A DNA stretch of 64,000 bases, from positions 5,781,001 to 5,845,000 of the forward strand of contig NC_081821.1 of NCBI RefSeq assembly GCF_030704535.1, written 5' to 3'. Positions within the stretch are counted from its first letter, which is position 1; each line of letters opens with the position of its first letter. The DNA comes from Vitis vinifera (taxonomy: Eukaryota > Streptophyta > Magnoliopsida > Vitales > Vitaceae). The notes beneath the pieces are model-generated. The model saw only the letters and a list, made by a program, of their open reading frames with translations, ran no database searches and had not been told where the DNA came from. Positions 11,369-25,400 of the stretch are shown here, one piece after another. Both the position numbers and the translations under genes were made by a program.

Positions 11369-12125
11369 GCGCCTGTCTATCTACTGAGTTGCGGATGTGA
11401 TTATGTAAGGGTTTGTATTAAGTTAAGTGGTTTGAGGGTGAATTAATATTTTGTATTAATAGTTAAGTAGTTTGCATTTATTGGTGTGAATGTAAGAATT
11501 CTCCGAGTTTGTTTGATAATTATTTTCAAAAATAATTTTAAAAAACAGTCTTTAAAAACAATTTTTAAAAATTGTATTTTTTTTTTTTTATGTTTTATAA
11601 AATAAAATTTTATTTGAAAACATAAAATATTTTTAACCTATTTTTAATATTTTAAATATATTTTTAAAATAATTTTTATATCTACTATTTTATTTTTAAT
11701 CATTTTACATGTTAGTATAATTATTTTTTTAAATAACCTTTAAAAAGTAATTAAAATATATCACATGAAAACATCGTATTTTCTATTCTTAAAAAAATAT
11801 CTTGGATATTTACATATATCTTATTAAAAAATTATCAATCACTTAAAAAAAAATTTGAAACTCTTCTGAGTCTCCTCAACCCTAAAGGTCCAAGTAACAA
11901 GATAAAGAGTACCAGCAACAAGGCATCATCAGTATGTGTGCATTTTATAAAGAAATGGTCTCACAATGATAATTGATCAAATTAATGAACTGATTTTTTT
12001 TTCCTGTATTTTAATAAGGAAAAAACCCTTGAAGACAAATTTCCGCAGCTCCATGGTTCTAATGAAAAAGGTAGCTCCAAGATTAATTAATTGCCAAGCT
12101 CCATGCTCTGAAAATTGCAGCCACT
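11369..12125. other. Sulfotransferase 3' region and AT-rich spacer
   Basis: The first ~150 bp are probably the 3' UTR. From about 11510 the sequence is a dense A/T mosaic of TTTTTAAAAATT-type motifs common in plant MITE-like repeats, without clear ends. No gene. Confidence 0.4.
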
Positions 12126-12270
12126 TGAGTATGGGATTTCATTGTCGTTATTGTTCAGGCGACATCAGAATGGGCATCACATGCCTTAAAGATCAGAGCT
12201 GATAATAGACTCTCAATTATTGGCTCTGCTTCCTCTAGTGCGGTGGGTTGCTGTCACATGGCAGCTTTTA
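12126..12270 (-). pseudogene. Decayed duplicate of part of the GAUT11-like exon
   Basis: About 145 bp match the coding exon of the GAUT gene at about 14588-14731 in the same orientation. Shared blocks include ATGGGATTTCATTGTC, CATCA.AATGGGCATC and GGCTCTGCTTCCTC. Substitutions and indels destroy the frame. The matching part encodes the region around KAQDAHYDVATTIMTMKSHI in the intact gene. It is a relic of a tandem duplication of the GAUT locus or of a small copied piece. Confidence 0.8.
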
Positions 12271-13477
12271 ACCTTTCAGCTATGGTGATGATGACTCAAG
12301 CATTTTTTAATTAAAGCATCATGAAAACCATAACTTTTTCTTTTTTTAATATGGAATATCCAAATTCTAAATAATTCTCCACAAATGCCCAAGTTGGTTG
12401 GAGCGGCTCTTATTTGCTGATTGTTGAAGAAACAGAGGCAAGAGGAAAGCCAAGTGAACAAAACGTTCTAAATGTCCTGCAATTGCTTTTCTTTTTGCCC
12501 ACATTTTCTTGGTTACCAAACAGAGCACCGATGAACATAATAATGAATTAAGAGTATGAAGGCAGCCTGTGTTGTTCACTGAAATGTGGCTATCATCATT
12601 TTCTGCACCTGTCAACTTCTTTAGAACTTGGCTTAATGGGGATCATACAGAACCACTAAAACCAGCAAAATCTAAGGGCCTTGATCAGCTGTCACCAGTT
12701 TTGATCCGGTTTTTGGAAGTCACTATTCTCATGAAAAGGGCATAGCACATTCTGGGGAACTGATCTGGATTTTGAATGTTGGGATTTCGTGGCCCGTCTC
12801 AAACACTGCAAATACTTCAAAACACCAAATCATAAACAACCAAGTTCATCCTTCTTATACGATGAGTTGGTGAGAGAGCTGTGTTTTTATTCATCCCCCT
12901 GAGTTCCAGCACTCAGGTATGAATTGATGTGTACCCAAGAAGCTAACCATACAAGCAACAGGGTAGAATAGCCACAGGTTGAAGGCAAAACAGTCACCAA
13001 TGGGAGATAAGGATTGCAACAGTAAGGCATGGAGAAGAGAATGCATTCTAGAAGTAAATTATCTTACAATAGAGACCAGATTATCTGGTCCAGGTTTAAA
13101 ATGACAGACGAGAAGAAAACAGTATCTGGTTTCAATTACAAATGAAATCCAAAAGAGCTTTGAGATTATTACAAAAATGGCTACAGATCAAATGATTCTA
13201 CAGCTTGCAGAAGGGGAAAAAAGAACACCCCATCAGCCAAAAATGAATCCTCCACACCCCATTACCTAGAAGGTTTATACTCTAATGTATAAGAATCATT
13301 TTTCCCTTTCAAGATATTATAACAAAAAAGAAAAGAAAAGAAAAAAGTTAAAGAAAAAGAAAAGCTGCTAAGAGAGCCAAAATTTTTCACTCCTGACCCT
13401 ACAATAAAGCGATCACAAGTTGAGAAATAAAATATTGAGGATCGCATAAATTACCCACAATTATGAAGTAGCATGTT
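12271..13477. other. Spacer and probable 3' UTR of the GAUT gene
   Basis: No coding sequence recognised. The part next to 13478 should hold the 3' UTR of the minus-strand GAUT gene. A purine-rich run (AAAAGAAAAGAAAAG type) lies at about 13323-13365. Confidence 0.4.
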
Positions 13478-16400
13478 TCAACTTGTGACACAATCTTGAA
13501 GGTATGGGTGGCTCTGATTTACATACCGTTCCCATAGAGGCTTGTACCTGCCAATAGCCAATTTCAGCCATGGCTTCATGTTTCCATTGAAGTGAATCAC
13601 TGCAGCAGTCTCAATCAGACGGTTGTCAATGTTCAGATCATAACCCAATCCTAGCACATGCCATCTTCGATCAAGTGGTTCTGTTAGTCCATAAAAGGTC
13701 AAAAGACCAGCAGGAAGGATGCCCATCTTCCATAGTGTCTGGTCAGCATTCTGACCCTGCCAGAAATGATACCTTGCAGTCACATTCGCTTTTCTCCATC
13801 CAATCAAATCAAAAACATTCATACCAAATGCCCATCCACAAGCCTGTGGGTCAAACTTTGAGCTGATGATTGTGTTTGAGAAATTGAGATACTTGTAATA
13901 ACGATGAAATGCTTCAAGACAAGTTTCCACAGCTCCATTCACATTTCCATGCAAATCCAATGAAAAAAGTGAGGTCAAATCCTTCTGGACAACAACATCA
14001 TCATCAAGGAAAACAACTTTCTCCAGCTGTGGATAAATCTCTGGGATGTAAAATCGTAGGTGATTCAACAAATATATATACTTTGGGTTTCGAAACTTTG
14101 GTTCAACCTCCAAATCTTCAGACCCCTTAAAATAATATTCTCGTGAATCTGCATCAAGAAGCTGTTTCATAACTGGAGCATAAGAAGCATTCAACCAAGA
14201 GAACTCCTCAATGTTCTGTACTTCAATCGTGGACCCTTTGAAGTCGTTACTGAGGAACCAAGCTTGCATTGCTCCATAGTTGATTCCATTTGTGACAATA
14301 TGGAAGACAAGCTGCTTTGGATGATCAGCATTGGATATAGTAGAGTTGATAACTACAGAGACAGCCAGAAGATTATCTGAAAATATGCAGAAATGATAGA
14401 GATTGTTGTCTACGAGTCGGGGAGAGTTTCCCTTCTCTTCTGCAAGGTCTTGCAGGGATGACTTCCTGAGCCAATCAGTTGTGAGTTTAACATTTAGGCA
14501 GTGGAGGCTCTTAGGTAGTGCCTCAGCTGTCAATTGCCCAAACACTGTGCTCTGAATTGTCGCTGCCTTTGCACGCTCTTCAAGGGCTTGAATATGGGAT
14601 TTCATTGTCATTATTGTGGTAGCAACATCATAATGGGCATCTTGCGCCTTAAAGATTAGAGCAGATAGACTTTTAATAATGGGCTCTGCTTCCTCCAATG
14701 TGATGGGTTCCTCTCTCATGGCAGCTTTTGAGAGCAAAAGCTGGCAACTTCTAATCTTTGAGCTGAACTCCCAAGCAAGCTGAAGGTTATTGTGCTCTTT
14801 TGCGATAATGACATAAGCCTTGGCAAGTGATATTTGCTCAGCCAGTTGCCTGGCCAATGAGGTAGCACTTAATATTTCTTCAGTAAAATTTAAACCCTTG
14901 TATGAAATGTGTTCACTTTTTGCATTTTTCTCCTGAAGAAGAGGAAAAATCAAAGTAAGTGGACCGTATCATACATCAACTGTCATATTCAGTCTCTAAA
15001 GAAAAGAATATTATCACAAATTCAAGGTAATTTTAAGATCCTGCAGGTCTATTCAAAGGGTACAGAGACATAAGAAGCACAAAGAGGTTCAGTAAGTTCA
15101 AAAGCAAATAAATCTGATAACATAATGATTTTCAGTAAAATAAATTTGATTGTATCCCTAACTGCTAGCAAATAAGTACTTCTCATATGGAGATCAGAAA
15201 AAAACTGTCCAGATCTCAGTTTGAAAATTATCAGGATGACCATGGTAGCCAGTCTTGGTCACCCTGAATTTCCTCATTTTTTTGTCCTAGAGTAATTAAA
15301 ACAGATCAATTCATGCTCTCAAGTTCCAATGAACTAATTATTTATATTGGTCAGCACCCCAGAATTTTATTATGATTCAATGCCTTAATGTTCGTTATAG
15401 AACTGGCTCCTTTCCTCTGAAACACACAAAAATATCTAGAAAAAACCCATGCCAAGAGAATTCAACAAAAGCTGTTTTTGATTCAGGCACCTGGAACTCA
15501 CATATCGATTCTCAAATCATTTAAAAAGGAAAAACAAAGGAGCGTTCCAACTGAAAACATAAGGAAACCTTTGATCTGGAACATATGAAATTAAATCCTG
15601 CCACTTGGATGAGTCTTCATAATTTAAATTCTTCTTGGGATTGGAATTGAATTCACAATCGAAATTGGTAGGTAATATGCATGTCTACATTGTTTGTTGG
15701 TGATTACTAGGTGCATGAAGTAGTGGTTGTTATTAGCAGCAGTGATAGTTGGATTTTGATAGAGACAAATACCCAAGGCTGGTGGCAGGTGGCAGGTGGC
15801 TGTTGATAGGGGTTGCAGCAGGCAATAGTAGGATAGGGGTTGCTGAAGACGGTGACCAGGTGCTAGTGGTAGTGGTAGTGGCATCAGTTGCAATAATCAT
15901 GATAACAGTGGGAGCAACAGAATGTTGAAAATGAACAAATGGAGGTTAATATGGCCTATGGTGCAAGTGAAAGGCTCTTGGTATCGGTGTTGATGGTCAA
16001 GCTTTATGCAGGTCCTACTTCTGCTGCTATCTGGATCTCACATGATGGAAGGGATCATGATATCACAAAGAAATGGCTTTCCAAGAATAATGATGGGAGT
16101 TTTTAACAACGTTACTGCCATTACATTGTCTTACAGCCAGGAAAGTATCACAATGAACTTTTCTCCCTGGTAAGTTTGCACAAACCAAATCCCACCGTAC
16201 AAATCTAACCAAGCCATGCACTCCCACCATTTCAAACCTAATTGCCAATACTTACACATTCCCACCTAATTAAATGATCTGTAATATACTCACATGCTGA
16301 CACAAAAATGTTTCCTTCAAAGTTTCTTCCTGGATACTACTCTGACCAATATTCTAAGATGAGAAGGAATTAGGTCAGAATATGAGAAAAGCAACACTTG

Positions 16401-19400
16401 ATAAGGAAGATAGGCTTTCTTGCAACCACCTAACTTGGACCTTCCAAAGACCAAAACCCAAGAGCTCTGAATTAACTCAAAGAAGAAGGCTAAAGAACTC
16501 TAATGAATTAATCTTCAGGCCTGAAACCATTTCAAAGGCTACAAGAGAAGCTTGAGTTGCAAACCTCAATGATTACTACTCAAAAAGTGCTATTTGATAG
16601 CCTTTAATTAATCCTTTTTAACACTTTTGAGTAGTAGTTTAGGCCTTTTAACTCAATTGACATGTTAAGGATCCTTTAAAGCAATTTTGATCACTTTGTG
16701 TAAGTTTTGGTGTTTTTGTTAGTATTTTGATCACCAAAGCAAGTCAAGAATGAGGAGAGCTATGAGGAATCTTGGGCAAAGCTTAGAATTCAATTGCCAA
16801 GAGTGAATCCGGATTGCAAGGAGAAAAAGCAAAGAGAATCAGTCATGGAGCATATTCTTGATGACAGTCGTAGCAGCCACTTTTGGAGCACTTTCTGAAG
16901 TCTAAATGATGCAAGCTATATACCATTTCAAAGCTCAGGAAGTCAACAATCCAATGCTTCAAACGGTGCGCGATTCGGAATTGAAACGAAGAAGTTGCAG
17001 CCATTACAAGCCAGACACTATAAAGTGTTGCGGAATCAGCCTTTTGTTGCGAGAATTTCGCAGCACTTTTGTACAGTAAGGTGTTTCTCCTTCTAACGAT
17101 GCACGAACCATGCCGCGAGAAGGGAGCTGGAAACTTCAAGATGGAAGCCAACTTTGCAGCCTAGTGAAGATAGCTCGGTCTTGCAAGATAATTTCGCAGC
17201 CCTCTTGGGTGTCTGCGAAATTTCGCAGACACCACTTTTCTCCTGCGAAATGGCTCCTGAAGCCTCCCGAAGCTTGCTACCGACATTGGGAGATATTTTC
17301 CATTAGATTTTTGTTGTCTAAATCCCAAAATACTCCTTGTAAACCACCAATTATATGATTCCTTAGTTTTTAAGTCAGTAAAAAGACCAAATATCTTTGT
17401 AAGAATTAGTTTTATATTAGTTTGATATAAATACCTCTCGGGAGCCTGTTCTCAGAGAGGAGTTCCTTCTGTAAACATTTGGTAAGGAAGTAAAGGTCTT
17501 TTCTTTCTACTGCCTTACCTTCTCACTTTGTATTTTCATTTTATTTCTAAGTTATGAATTCTCTGAGGAGTTTTCCCCAGAGAATGAGTAACTAAACCTC
17601 CAATTCCTTGGAGCTAAGGTTGCCGGGGAAGGTTCCAAGTGCAAGAATGCAAAGCTCTGTGGTTTTAGCTAGTAATGAAGAGGAAGTGAAATCCTTTAGT
17701 GATTTCAATGTTTTTAGTTAACTTAAAACACCTTGGAGTCACCTAGGCCAACACTTGGTAAGGCAAGTGATTTCCAACCGTGGAAATGCACTAGTTTACC
17801 CCTTGCGAGCCTCTGGTAGGTGACTTCAAGGTAGGATTTTCCGGAATTACCAACACTTGGTAAGCTTTTGGACTCCTAGGAGACATCCATTAGTTATCTC
17901 TTGCGAGTTTGTGAAGGGAAGTCCAAGGTTAAAGATCACCTTGAATGGTAAGTGCTCGTGAGAGGCATGAACCATTGCAAGTTGCATCAGTGAGAGAATT
18001 AAAGTGAAATCTAATTGAAGGAGTCTCTGTACATCACCGGTTAGAGACTTGACTCTAAGTTGAATCTCTAATGCGAGGAAATGAACCATCTGACCGGAGC
18101 TATGTCTTTTGCATGAGGAACCACCCCAGTGAACCTAAATCTCCAAGGAATGTTTTTCTTCCTAAATTATTCCAAACTTCTGTTAAGTTAGTTAGTTTAA
18201 GTCTAAACCTTTACCAATCAAACTTTGTGTTTTACTTCTTAAGCTAACCGTGAAATGAAACAAGACCAATTCACTTGGAATTGGTATCCTTGAGTGCTTG
18301 TTCATCATTCCCAGTGAACGATCCTAGAGCCACTATACTATAGTAGCTTTGTATTTGCTACCCTAGTGTATGGTGTTATAGGTATAAATTTTGTTGATCA
18401 CTTCCTCAATCAAGGAGCACCAGCTGGACACGAATCAGCTGAGACACCAATTGGGCATGAGTCACTCAACATGTTGCCCAGAAGCAACAAGAATGGGGTC
18501 AGTGAAGAACCTGGAGGTGAGTAACCTGAATTAATCTTCACTAACTTTGAAACCTTCCAGTAAGCCTAAACCTTCATCCAAATCTGACATACTAACCATC
18601 TTGGTAAGAACATTAGTTATCAACATGGATGAAGCATGTCACAGGGGATATCCATCCCTCAACAAAGGCCAATTGGAATAAAGATGTCAACTTTTGAAGA
18701 ACACCTCATATTTCTTACAGCAATTATCTTGCAAAAGCTCATAATAAGGTTGATAGGTCTAAAGTCTTCCTTGAGTTAGACCTATCAGAAAAAAAAAAAA
18801 AAAAAGTCTTCCTTGAGTTAGATCCATCTTTTCAACAAAACTAAAGAAGCAAGGATGCAGCTAGAGCAACAATTTCTCTCTTCATTAGTCTGAAATTCCC
18901 CTAAGCCTCTAATGATATCCCACTTAAGGATCTTCCAGCAATCCCAACAAAAGCCATGTAACACCATTCAGACTAGCTCCTTTCTCCATCTAAAAGATAA
19001 CTCCTTCCATCTCCTCCACCAAAAAAGGTCTCTCCAACCAAAAAGCACCCTCCTCAAAGATAAGGACCAGTCAAGAACTCTACAACTTTGAAGTCCTAGT
19101 ACCTCATATACTACATGAAGGAGAGCAATATCAAAATCTCACTAGAAACCAATTTCAAGCACTCCAAACCTCCTGCTTCAAAATGAATGAAGAGTTCTAA
19201 TCAACTTCGTTATCCACCTCCCGTTTACCATCCTAATAAACAACTTAAAGTTACAATCTTTATCCTCAACCCATGTCTCTTAAGATTTTTTACTGCAGGT
19301 TGCTTTTTCTTCAAGCATGGTCCCCAGATTCAATTTTCCAGCTGCTAGGAATTAATGCAGCACAAGAAAGGAGGAGAACAAAAATAAATAAATAAATAAA

Positions 19401-22400
19401 TAATAAAAGAAATAAATTATGGCATTTTTAACTTTGTTGTATGTCAAGAACATAAGATTCTAGCTAGCTAACTAAAGCACAAACACAAAAATATTTGAAG
19501 CCTTAATCAACCATGGTCCCAAAAGAAAATAATAAACATCCATCACTTAGTAGACCACACATAGATAAGACAAAACCCCTTCAATAGGTCTGAGCATTAT
19601 GTCTATTTCTAATTTTTGTTTTACCTGTCAAACAATTGTCTGATTGAGATTTTTGAGTGAAATAATATACAAAAATCTGTCAATAATAAACATCCATCAC
19701 TTAGTAGACCACACATAGATAAGACAAAACCCCCTTTAATAGCTCTGAGCATTATACCTATTTCTAATTTTTGTTTTACTAGTCAAACAATTGTCTGATT
19801 GAGATTTTTGGGTGAAATAACATACAAAAATCTGTCAAAATACACATTCTATTTTGTAGCACTCATGTATGGCTGATATGATCATTTCTTTTTATTTATG
19901 AACTACAAGAATTTCACTCCTGGTGTAATTGGGAATGGATTTTTGCTAATGGGTATGTTGAACCCATAACTCAAGAGGATAATGATTTTTTGACTTTGAT
20001 TTGTGCTTAGTCTATGGCTGGTTCAGGAACAGGTATCCTGATCTTATTACACCTATTCCGGAGTTTAAATCATGCACAAAAGGCCGCAGTTTGGTGTTCA
20101 AATGGGAGTTTACAATACCCACAAAACTTTAGACATTGTCTCATGATATGCAACTTTACCTATTCAGAAGACAATTTCATTGTGACTTCATCTGTCTAAA
20201 AGACAATTTTAGTACAATTTCATTACAAATTTGTCTATTTAAAAGACGATTTTTATTACGACTTCATCTGTTCAAAAAATGATTTCAGTACATTCTTATT
20301 TCATCAAACAAAGAACTTAAAATAAATAATGAATTGAGAACAAAGACAGAATAGACTGATCAAAGTGAAACTATTCTGACAAATCATCTTCGAACATTAG
20401 TATGAGCATTCTTAAAACGTACTAGAGTGGGACTAGCCATTGAGGCAGAGACTTTAGCTTTGCTGAATGGTATGAATCTTTTAGTAGAGGGAGATTCGGC
20501 GACAATTATACCTTGGGTGAATACGAAAGAAAGAGGTTTACAAAAGTTAGACAGTGGTTCCGCCAAATCTTTGATACCGCCTTAGTGCTAGAGCACTCTT
20601 TTTGTTGGATTCCTCGCTTAACTAATCAAGTGGCAGATTTGTTAGCAAAAAGCAGATTTGACCTTCTTTGCAGGGGATTTCTACCTCCATGAGAAATTGA
20701 TTTTATAGTCGTAATATTTTTCTTATTTTTTATCAAGGTGTTGTAATCATGTTAGGGGGGAAGGATTTCTCACCCTTCCATGTACCAAATTATTTCGTTG
20801 CAATAAAATGTTTGTTTCTAATAATAATAATAATAATAATAATAGAAGTGAAACTGTCCTCCCAGATCAAGTTATCAATATCTGTTGATGTACTAGATTA
20901 GGTTGACAATTTTGAACTGTTGATGCACTAGATCAGGTTGACAATCTTGTTCCATTATAGCACTGAGTCAAAATGTTTGTTTCTAATAATAATAATAATA
21001 ATAATAATAATAGGAGTGAAACTGTTCTCCTAGTTCAAGTAATCAACAATTGTTGATGTACTAGCTTAGGTTGGCAATTTTGTTCCATTATAGCACTAAG
21101 TCCAATCCATTTTACCTCCAATGGTGCCAGTCAACTTTGTGCTAACTCAAATTTGGTTAATTTTCTAGGTATGTATGTATTTAGAGTAATTAGTGCAAAA
21201 GGAATGGCTATGGCATGTTTAGTAGGTGAATATTTGGAGAAAGCACAAAGAGTGAAGTTGAACACACAAAAAAGGGGGAGGACTTTCAAACATTCCCCTA
21301 AGAAGGGTTCAACCGCTGCTCCAGCGTTCAAACATTCCCCTTGAGGCGTTCAAACGCTGACCCTTTTTTTAGCATAGTTTCATTTGTTTTTTTGGGTTTT
21401 AAAAGGGTATTTTGGTAATGCTTCATATGAAAGATCTCCAAAATCATCTTCTAGGGTTTTGGTATAAAAAAATGATTATTGAGTTCAACGATACAGGCAA
21501 GAAAATAGTCATCCCTTTTACCCTTAGTTCTCCATCTCTCAAGCTTTCAAGAGCATTCTTGAAAGATCCTTTAGTGAAAAAAAGGGTGTTCGATCCAATA
21601 GCCTCAGCATGGAGTTGAGGTATTTGCTAAGAAGAACAAGGTGCTGCATTGAGGATGTATATGATTGTATAGTCTTACTTGGTATATAGTAGAAGCATTT
21701 GAATTAGGTAATTTTGTGTACAATTCCTTTCATAATCAGTGGAAGGTCAGGTTTACTAATCTACAAAATTTCTAGGAAATTCTATAGATGGTTTTTCCAA
21801 GTTAAATCTAGTCTTCCTATGTGTGATTGATTATCTCTTACTTATTGTTGAAATCATTGAGATTAACTGAAATTATTAAAATCCCAATAAAATTTAAAAT
21901 TTAGGGATAACTTGCTTGTTCAAGACTTTAATTTGCAATAATAATAATAAAATAAGTGAGACTATGGGCACGTCACCATTAACTGGTAACACTTCACAAA
22001 CATCACAGCTCTTGACCAAGGACCAAAAAAACCAACCCATTGAATAAGGAGTTGAAAAACTTTGGAAATTCTTTCAAATTGAGCATTAAACCTTCAACCT
22101 TCTCTACATTCACACCAGATTCAATGAAGATAGGCTTCTCCTCTGCAGGCTGATTGGAAAAAGAAGATTTGAGAACAAACCCTAGATTCACCCACGCCCA
22201 ACTCCTCATGCCCACTGGAATGATAAAGATCAAACTATTTCCTTATTGGAGATTTCTTTATTTCTCAGAAATCAAGGTCTTCAATTGCTCAATAGTTACA
22301 ACATGTTAGAACTCGATTTTATTTGTCTCTTTTCTAGATATAAGATGAAACAGTCCAAGAAGAATAAGCTATCGTTTAGAGAGAAGAATGGCAAACAACA

Positions 22401-25400
22401 AGCAAAGCAAAAGAAGCTAGAAACATCAAACAAAAAGTACAACTCAAGGTGGCAAAAAATCTCCCACAAAGAACACTGTAGAAGAGGTCTCTCACTTAGT
22501 CAAGCTATCCACTATGTGGCTATCCATCCAAGCATCCAAGAGCAGAGCCTCAAAGCTCTAGACATATCAATGTATTTCTACAGCCAAGATTCTAATGTAG
22601 ACCTTGCTTCCTATAAGATACCTAAGCAATAACTAGTCCCAAGTCTCTCTGAAACAGAAGCTGCCTGGTGTGCTTGCAAGAGTCAAGCCTCCAATAAAGT
22701 AAGGACCTCATATTAGATGGCTAACCCCTCCTTAATTTAAAGACACTCCTTCCAAGATGTACTGGTTTACACAGCTTTTTGTAATCAAAATTAAGCTTGA
22801 TGTGCCTTGTTAGAGAAGATTCCATTCTAACAAACTTCCACAATAATCACACGAATCACTAAAGAGATTAAAGCTCAAAGGCAGGACGCTAAAGATGTCA
22901 AGTCCAACCATGGCTCCATGGATCCATATTTATCCTCAAAAATTATGATACTTATCAATAAACAGATCCCCCAAAGGAAAGTGAGTTTGGCTCCTACCAA
23001 AGAACCCTACTCATGGCATTAGCTCCAAACCCCATCAAGGGAATGATCTTCATATCAGCCACACTTTTAGGAGGAACCTAACTAGTCTCAATCAGCTGAA
23101 ATAACCTAAAGTCACTAAGAAATGAAGAGACAAATGGTTATTCGTTCCTCCCCAACCCAAACACACGATGCATAGTTTGGGGCAAGGATCTTTAGAAAGT
23201 CTCATCAATTGCACTATGTGGTTAGTACTGACCATTTTGTTTTCCACCAGCCATACATAAGTGTTGACTCTAGATGAACCTTTAGACTTTCAAATAAAAT
23301 TTACCTAGGCTGAAGAATTGGGAATTTGGCATAAAAAAGAGCTAATAAGAAGGAACTAAAGAGAATGACCTTGAACAGTTTAGAGTCATATTATCTCATT
23401 GAGAAAGGAGAGCAACAAATAAATATGACAGAAGATATAGAATGGTAGGTTAGTCTAAAACAAAAGACAAATAAATAGAAAAGCAAAGATCTAGAATAGA
23501 ACAAGATGAGGAAACCTTTAAATCTTGGGACCAAATAGAGGTTAGGATAAAGGATTTAAAGTTGGAACCCTTCTATAAGTCTTTCCAAAAACAAATGTTA
23601 GAACCACCTTCAATTAAGAGCAAGTATACTCAGAAAAACCACTGCAGCCTTAGGCATTTGCATTCAGTAGCCATTAACAAGACCACCAAACACATCTTAA
23701 CTACTAGAGTGCAAACAATAAAAGCTTCTTTACCTCATGCAACAAAGCATCACTCCCTAGGAAACCTCCAAAACTGAATGTCCTATTTAATCTTTTCAAG
23801 CATCAATTCCCTTCAATCTTAGGTCTACATGCCGACTTCCATCCAATAAAATGATCTTTTTTCCCTCCTCTAAAACCCAACCGAAGAAAAATTGTTTATA
23901 CTATTCCAATCCTAAAAGTAAACTTGAACTTTGAAACCGAGAGAAAATAAATGACATTTGAGATAACAATATTAGATAAGAGAAATTCTTCCTCAATTCC
24001 TCCTAAGCTCAAATAGGCTTTCTTCCAACCATCAAGTTTATGAGAAATCCTCTAAATCCATGGTTCAAAATTGAGGTGACATTCCCACCAAAAGAAAGGT
24101 TTAACAAAGGTGGTCATTTAAAGTTTCTTAATAGTTCATGGGTTTACCTCAAATTTTCTTTAGAAACATTTCTATTCTACACATCTAACAAGCAATCTCC
24201 AAGTTCTGCCAACCAATTTGCCACTTCCTTCTCAAACAATAGCAACTCATCCCTACTCAAAGAATGCTAAGATGGCAGCTCCTCTGGCCCTTTTTTTCTT
24301 TTTTTTTTCTTTGTTATTGCTAATAATATATATCTCCACTTCTATCCACCTCACTGAGCTTAAGGAACTGTCCTCCAGTGGTACAAATATTTCTTATCAA
24401 TTTTGAAAATTGATAAATGTCAGGTCTTTCCTAGATTTCTTTACCTTTTTCTTTTTTTTCTTTTCTTCCTTTTTTTCTTGAGGATACATGGAAATGAACC
24501 TGGAACCTCTCTGATTCCAACCTTAATCCCTTCTTAGCAAAAGCCTGAAGGAATGTAGCCGCCATATATAGATCCATGGAGAAACTTCCCTTAATACTAG
24601 CTTTTGGCATGAAAACATAGCTAGAATAAGGTCTTGATTTCTAATCTCACTGCAATCGATGAAGCAAAATAAGACATGCTTTTCATGAAATATTGGCTAA
24701 TATTCTTAATCTATAATTACAAGTTCATTTTTAAATTTTCTGAAGGAAAGTGATACCTATCTCGGGCCCACCCTAAAATTTGCATTCAACCTCATGCTTC
24801 CACTTCACATTCTTCTATGGCTTCTTATAAATTTAACTTGGTAGGAAACTCGCAGTTTGAGTTGCAATTAGACATCTAGACAAAGAAGGAATTTCCCAAA
24901 TGTAGAATGTAGATTGCAATCATGAAGGAGTCAATAAAATAAACATTTTAGAGAAACTGTTGAGGCATGACACCAATATCATTTTGATTTTTTTGGATAG
25001 GTAAAAGCAATTGTATTAATAAGATAAGTATACCCTACATCATTTTGTTCCACTCCAATAAGTTGAACTAGATATTTGACGAGATTGACAATAATTCAAC
25101 TATGAAACATGACTGAATTTATAATCTCTTACTTCCCAATTCTTCATTAATTCATTGCTTGGTATCACAATAATAATTCAACATCTGGTACACTTTGTCA
25201 TAGAATTCCAAATTTACAGACCAAGAAAATTTTAGATTAAAAAAAGAAATGGGAGCATTTTTATCAATGGACAGATAGAAGGGACCCCTCACCTAAAGAG
25301 AGAAACAGGCTACACACCTGACCTTATTGGAAAAAAGAAAGAATCTTTACAACAAATTATGCTCTTGATACAATCTCAGTACAAAAATGATGATAACTAG

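Noticed and set aside
13675..14130. Plus-strand frames inside GAUT exon 2
   Set aside because: Antisense shadows of a conserved coding exon.
14933..14953. Start of the GAUT protein at the Met encoded at 14951
   Set aside because: A consensus acceptor lies 21 bases in, and an N-terminal exon with the expected membrane anchor and a matching-phase donor is present at 27696-27848.
22246..22632. 128-codon Lys-rich reading frame in the GAUT intron
   Set aside because: No recognisable domain, no sensible upstream or downstream exons, and composition like the surrounding A-rich intron.
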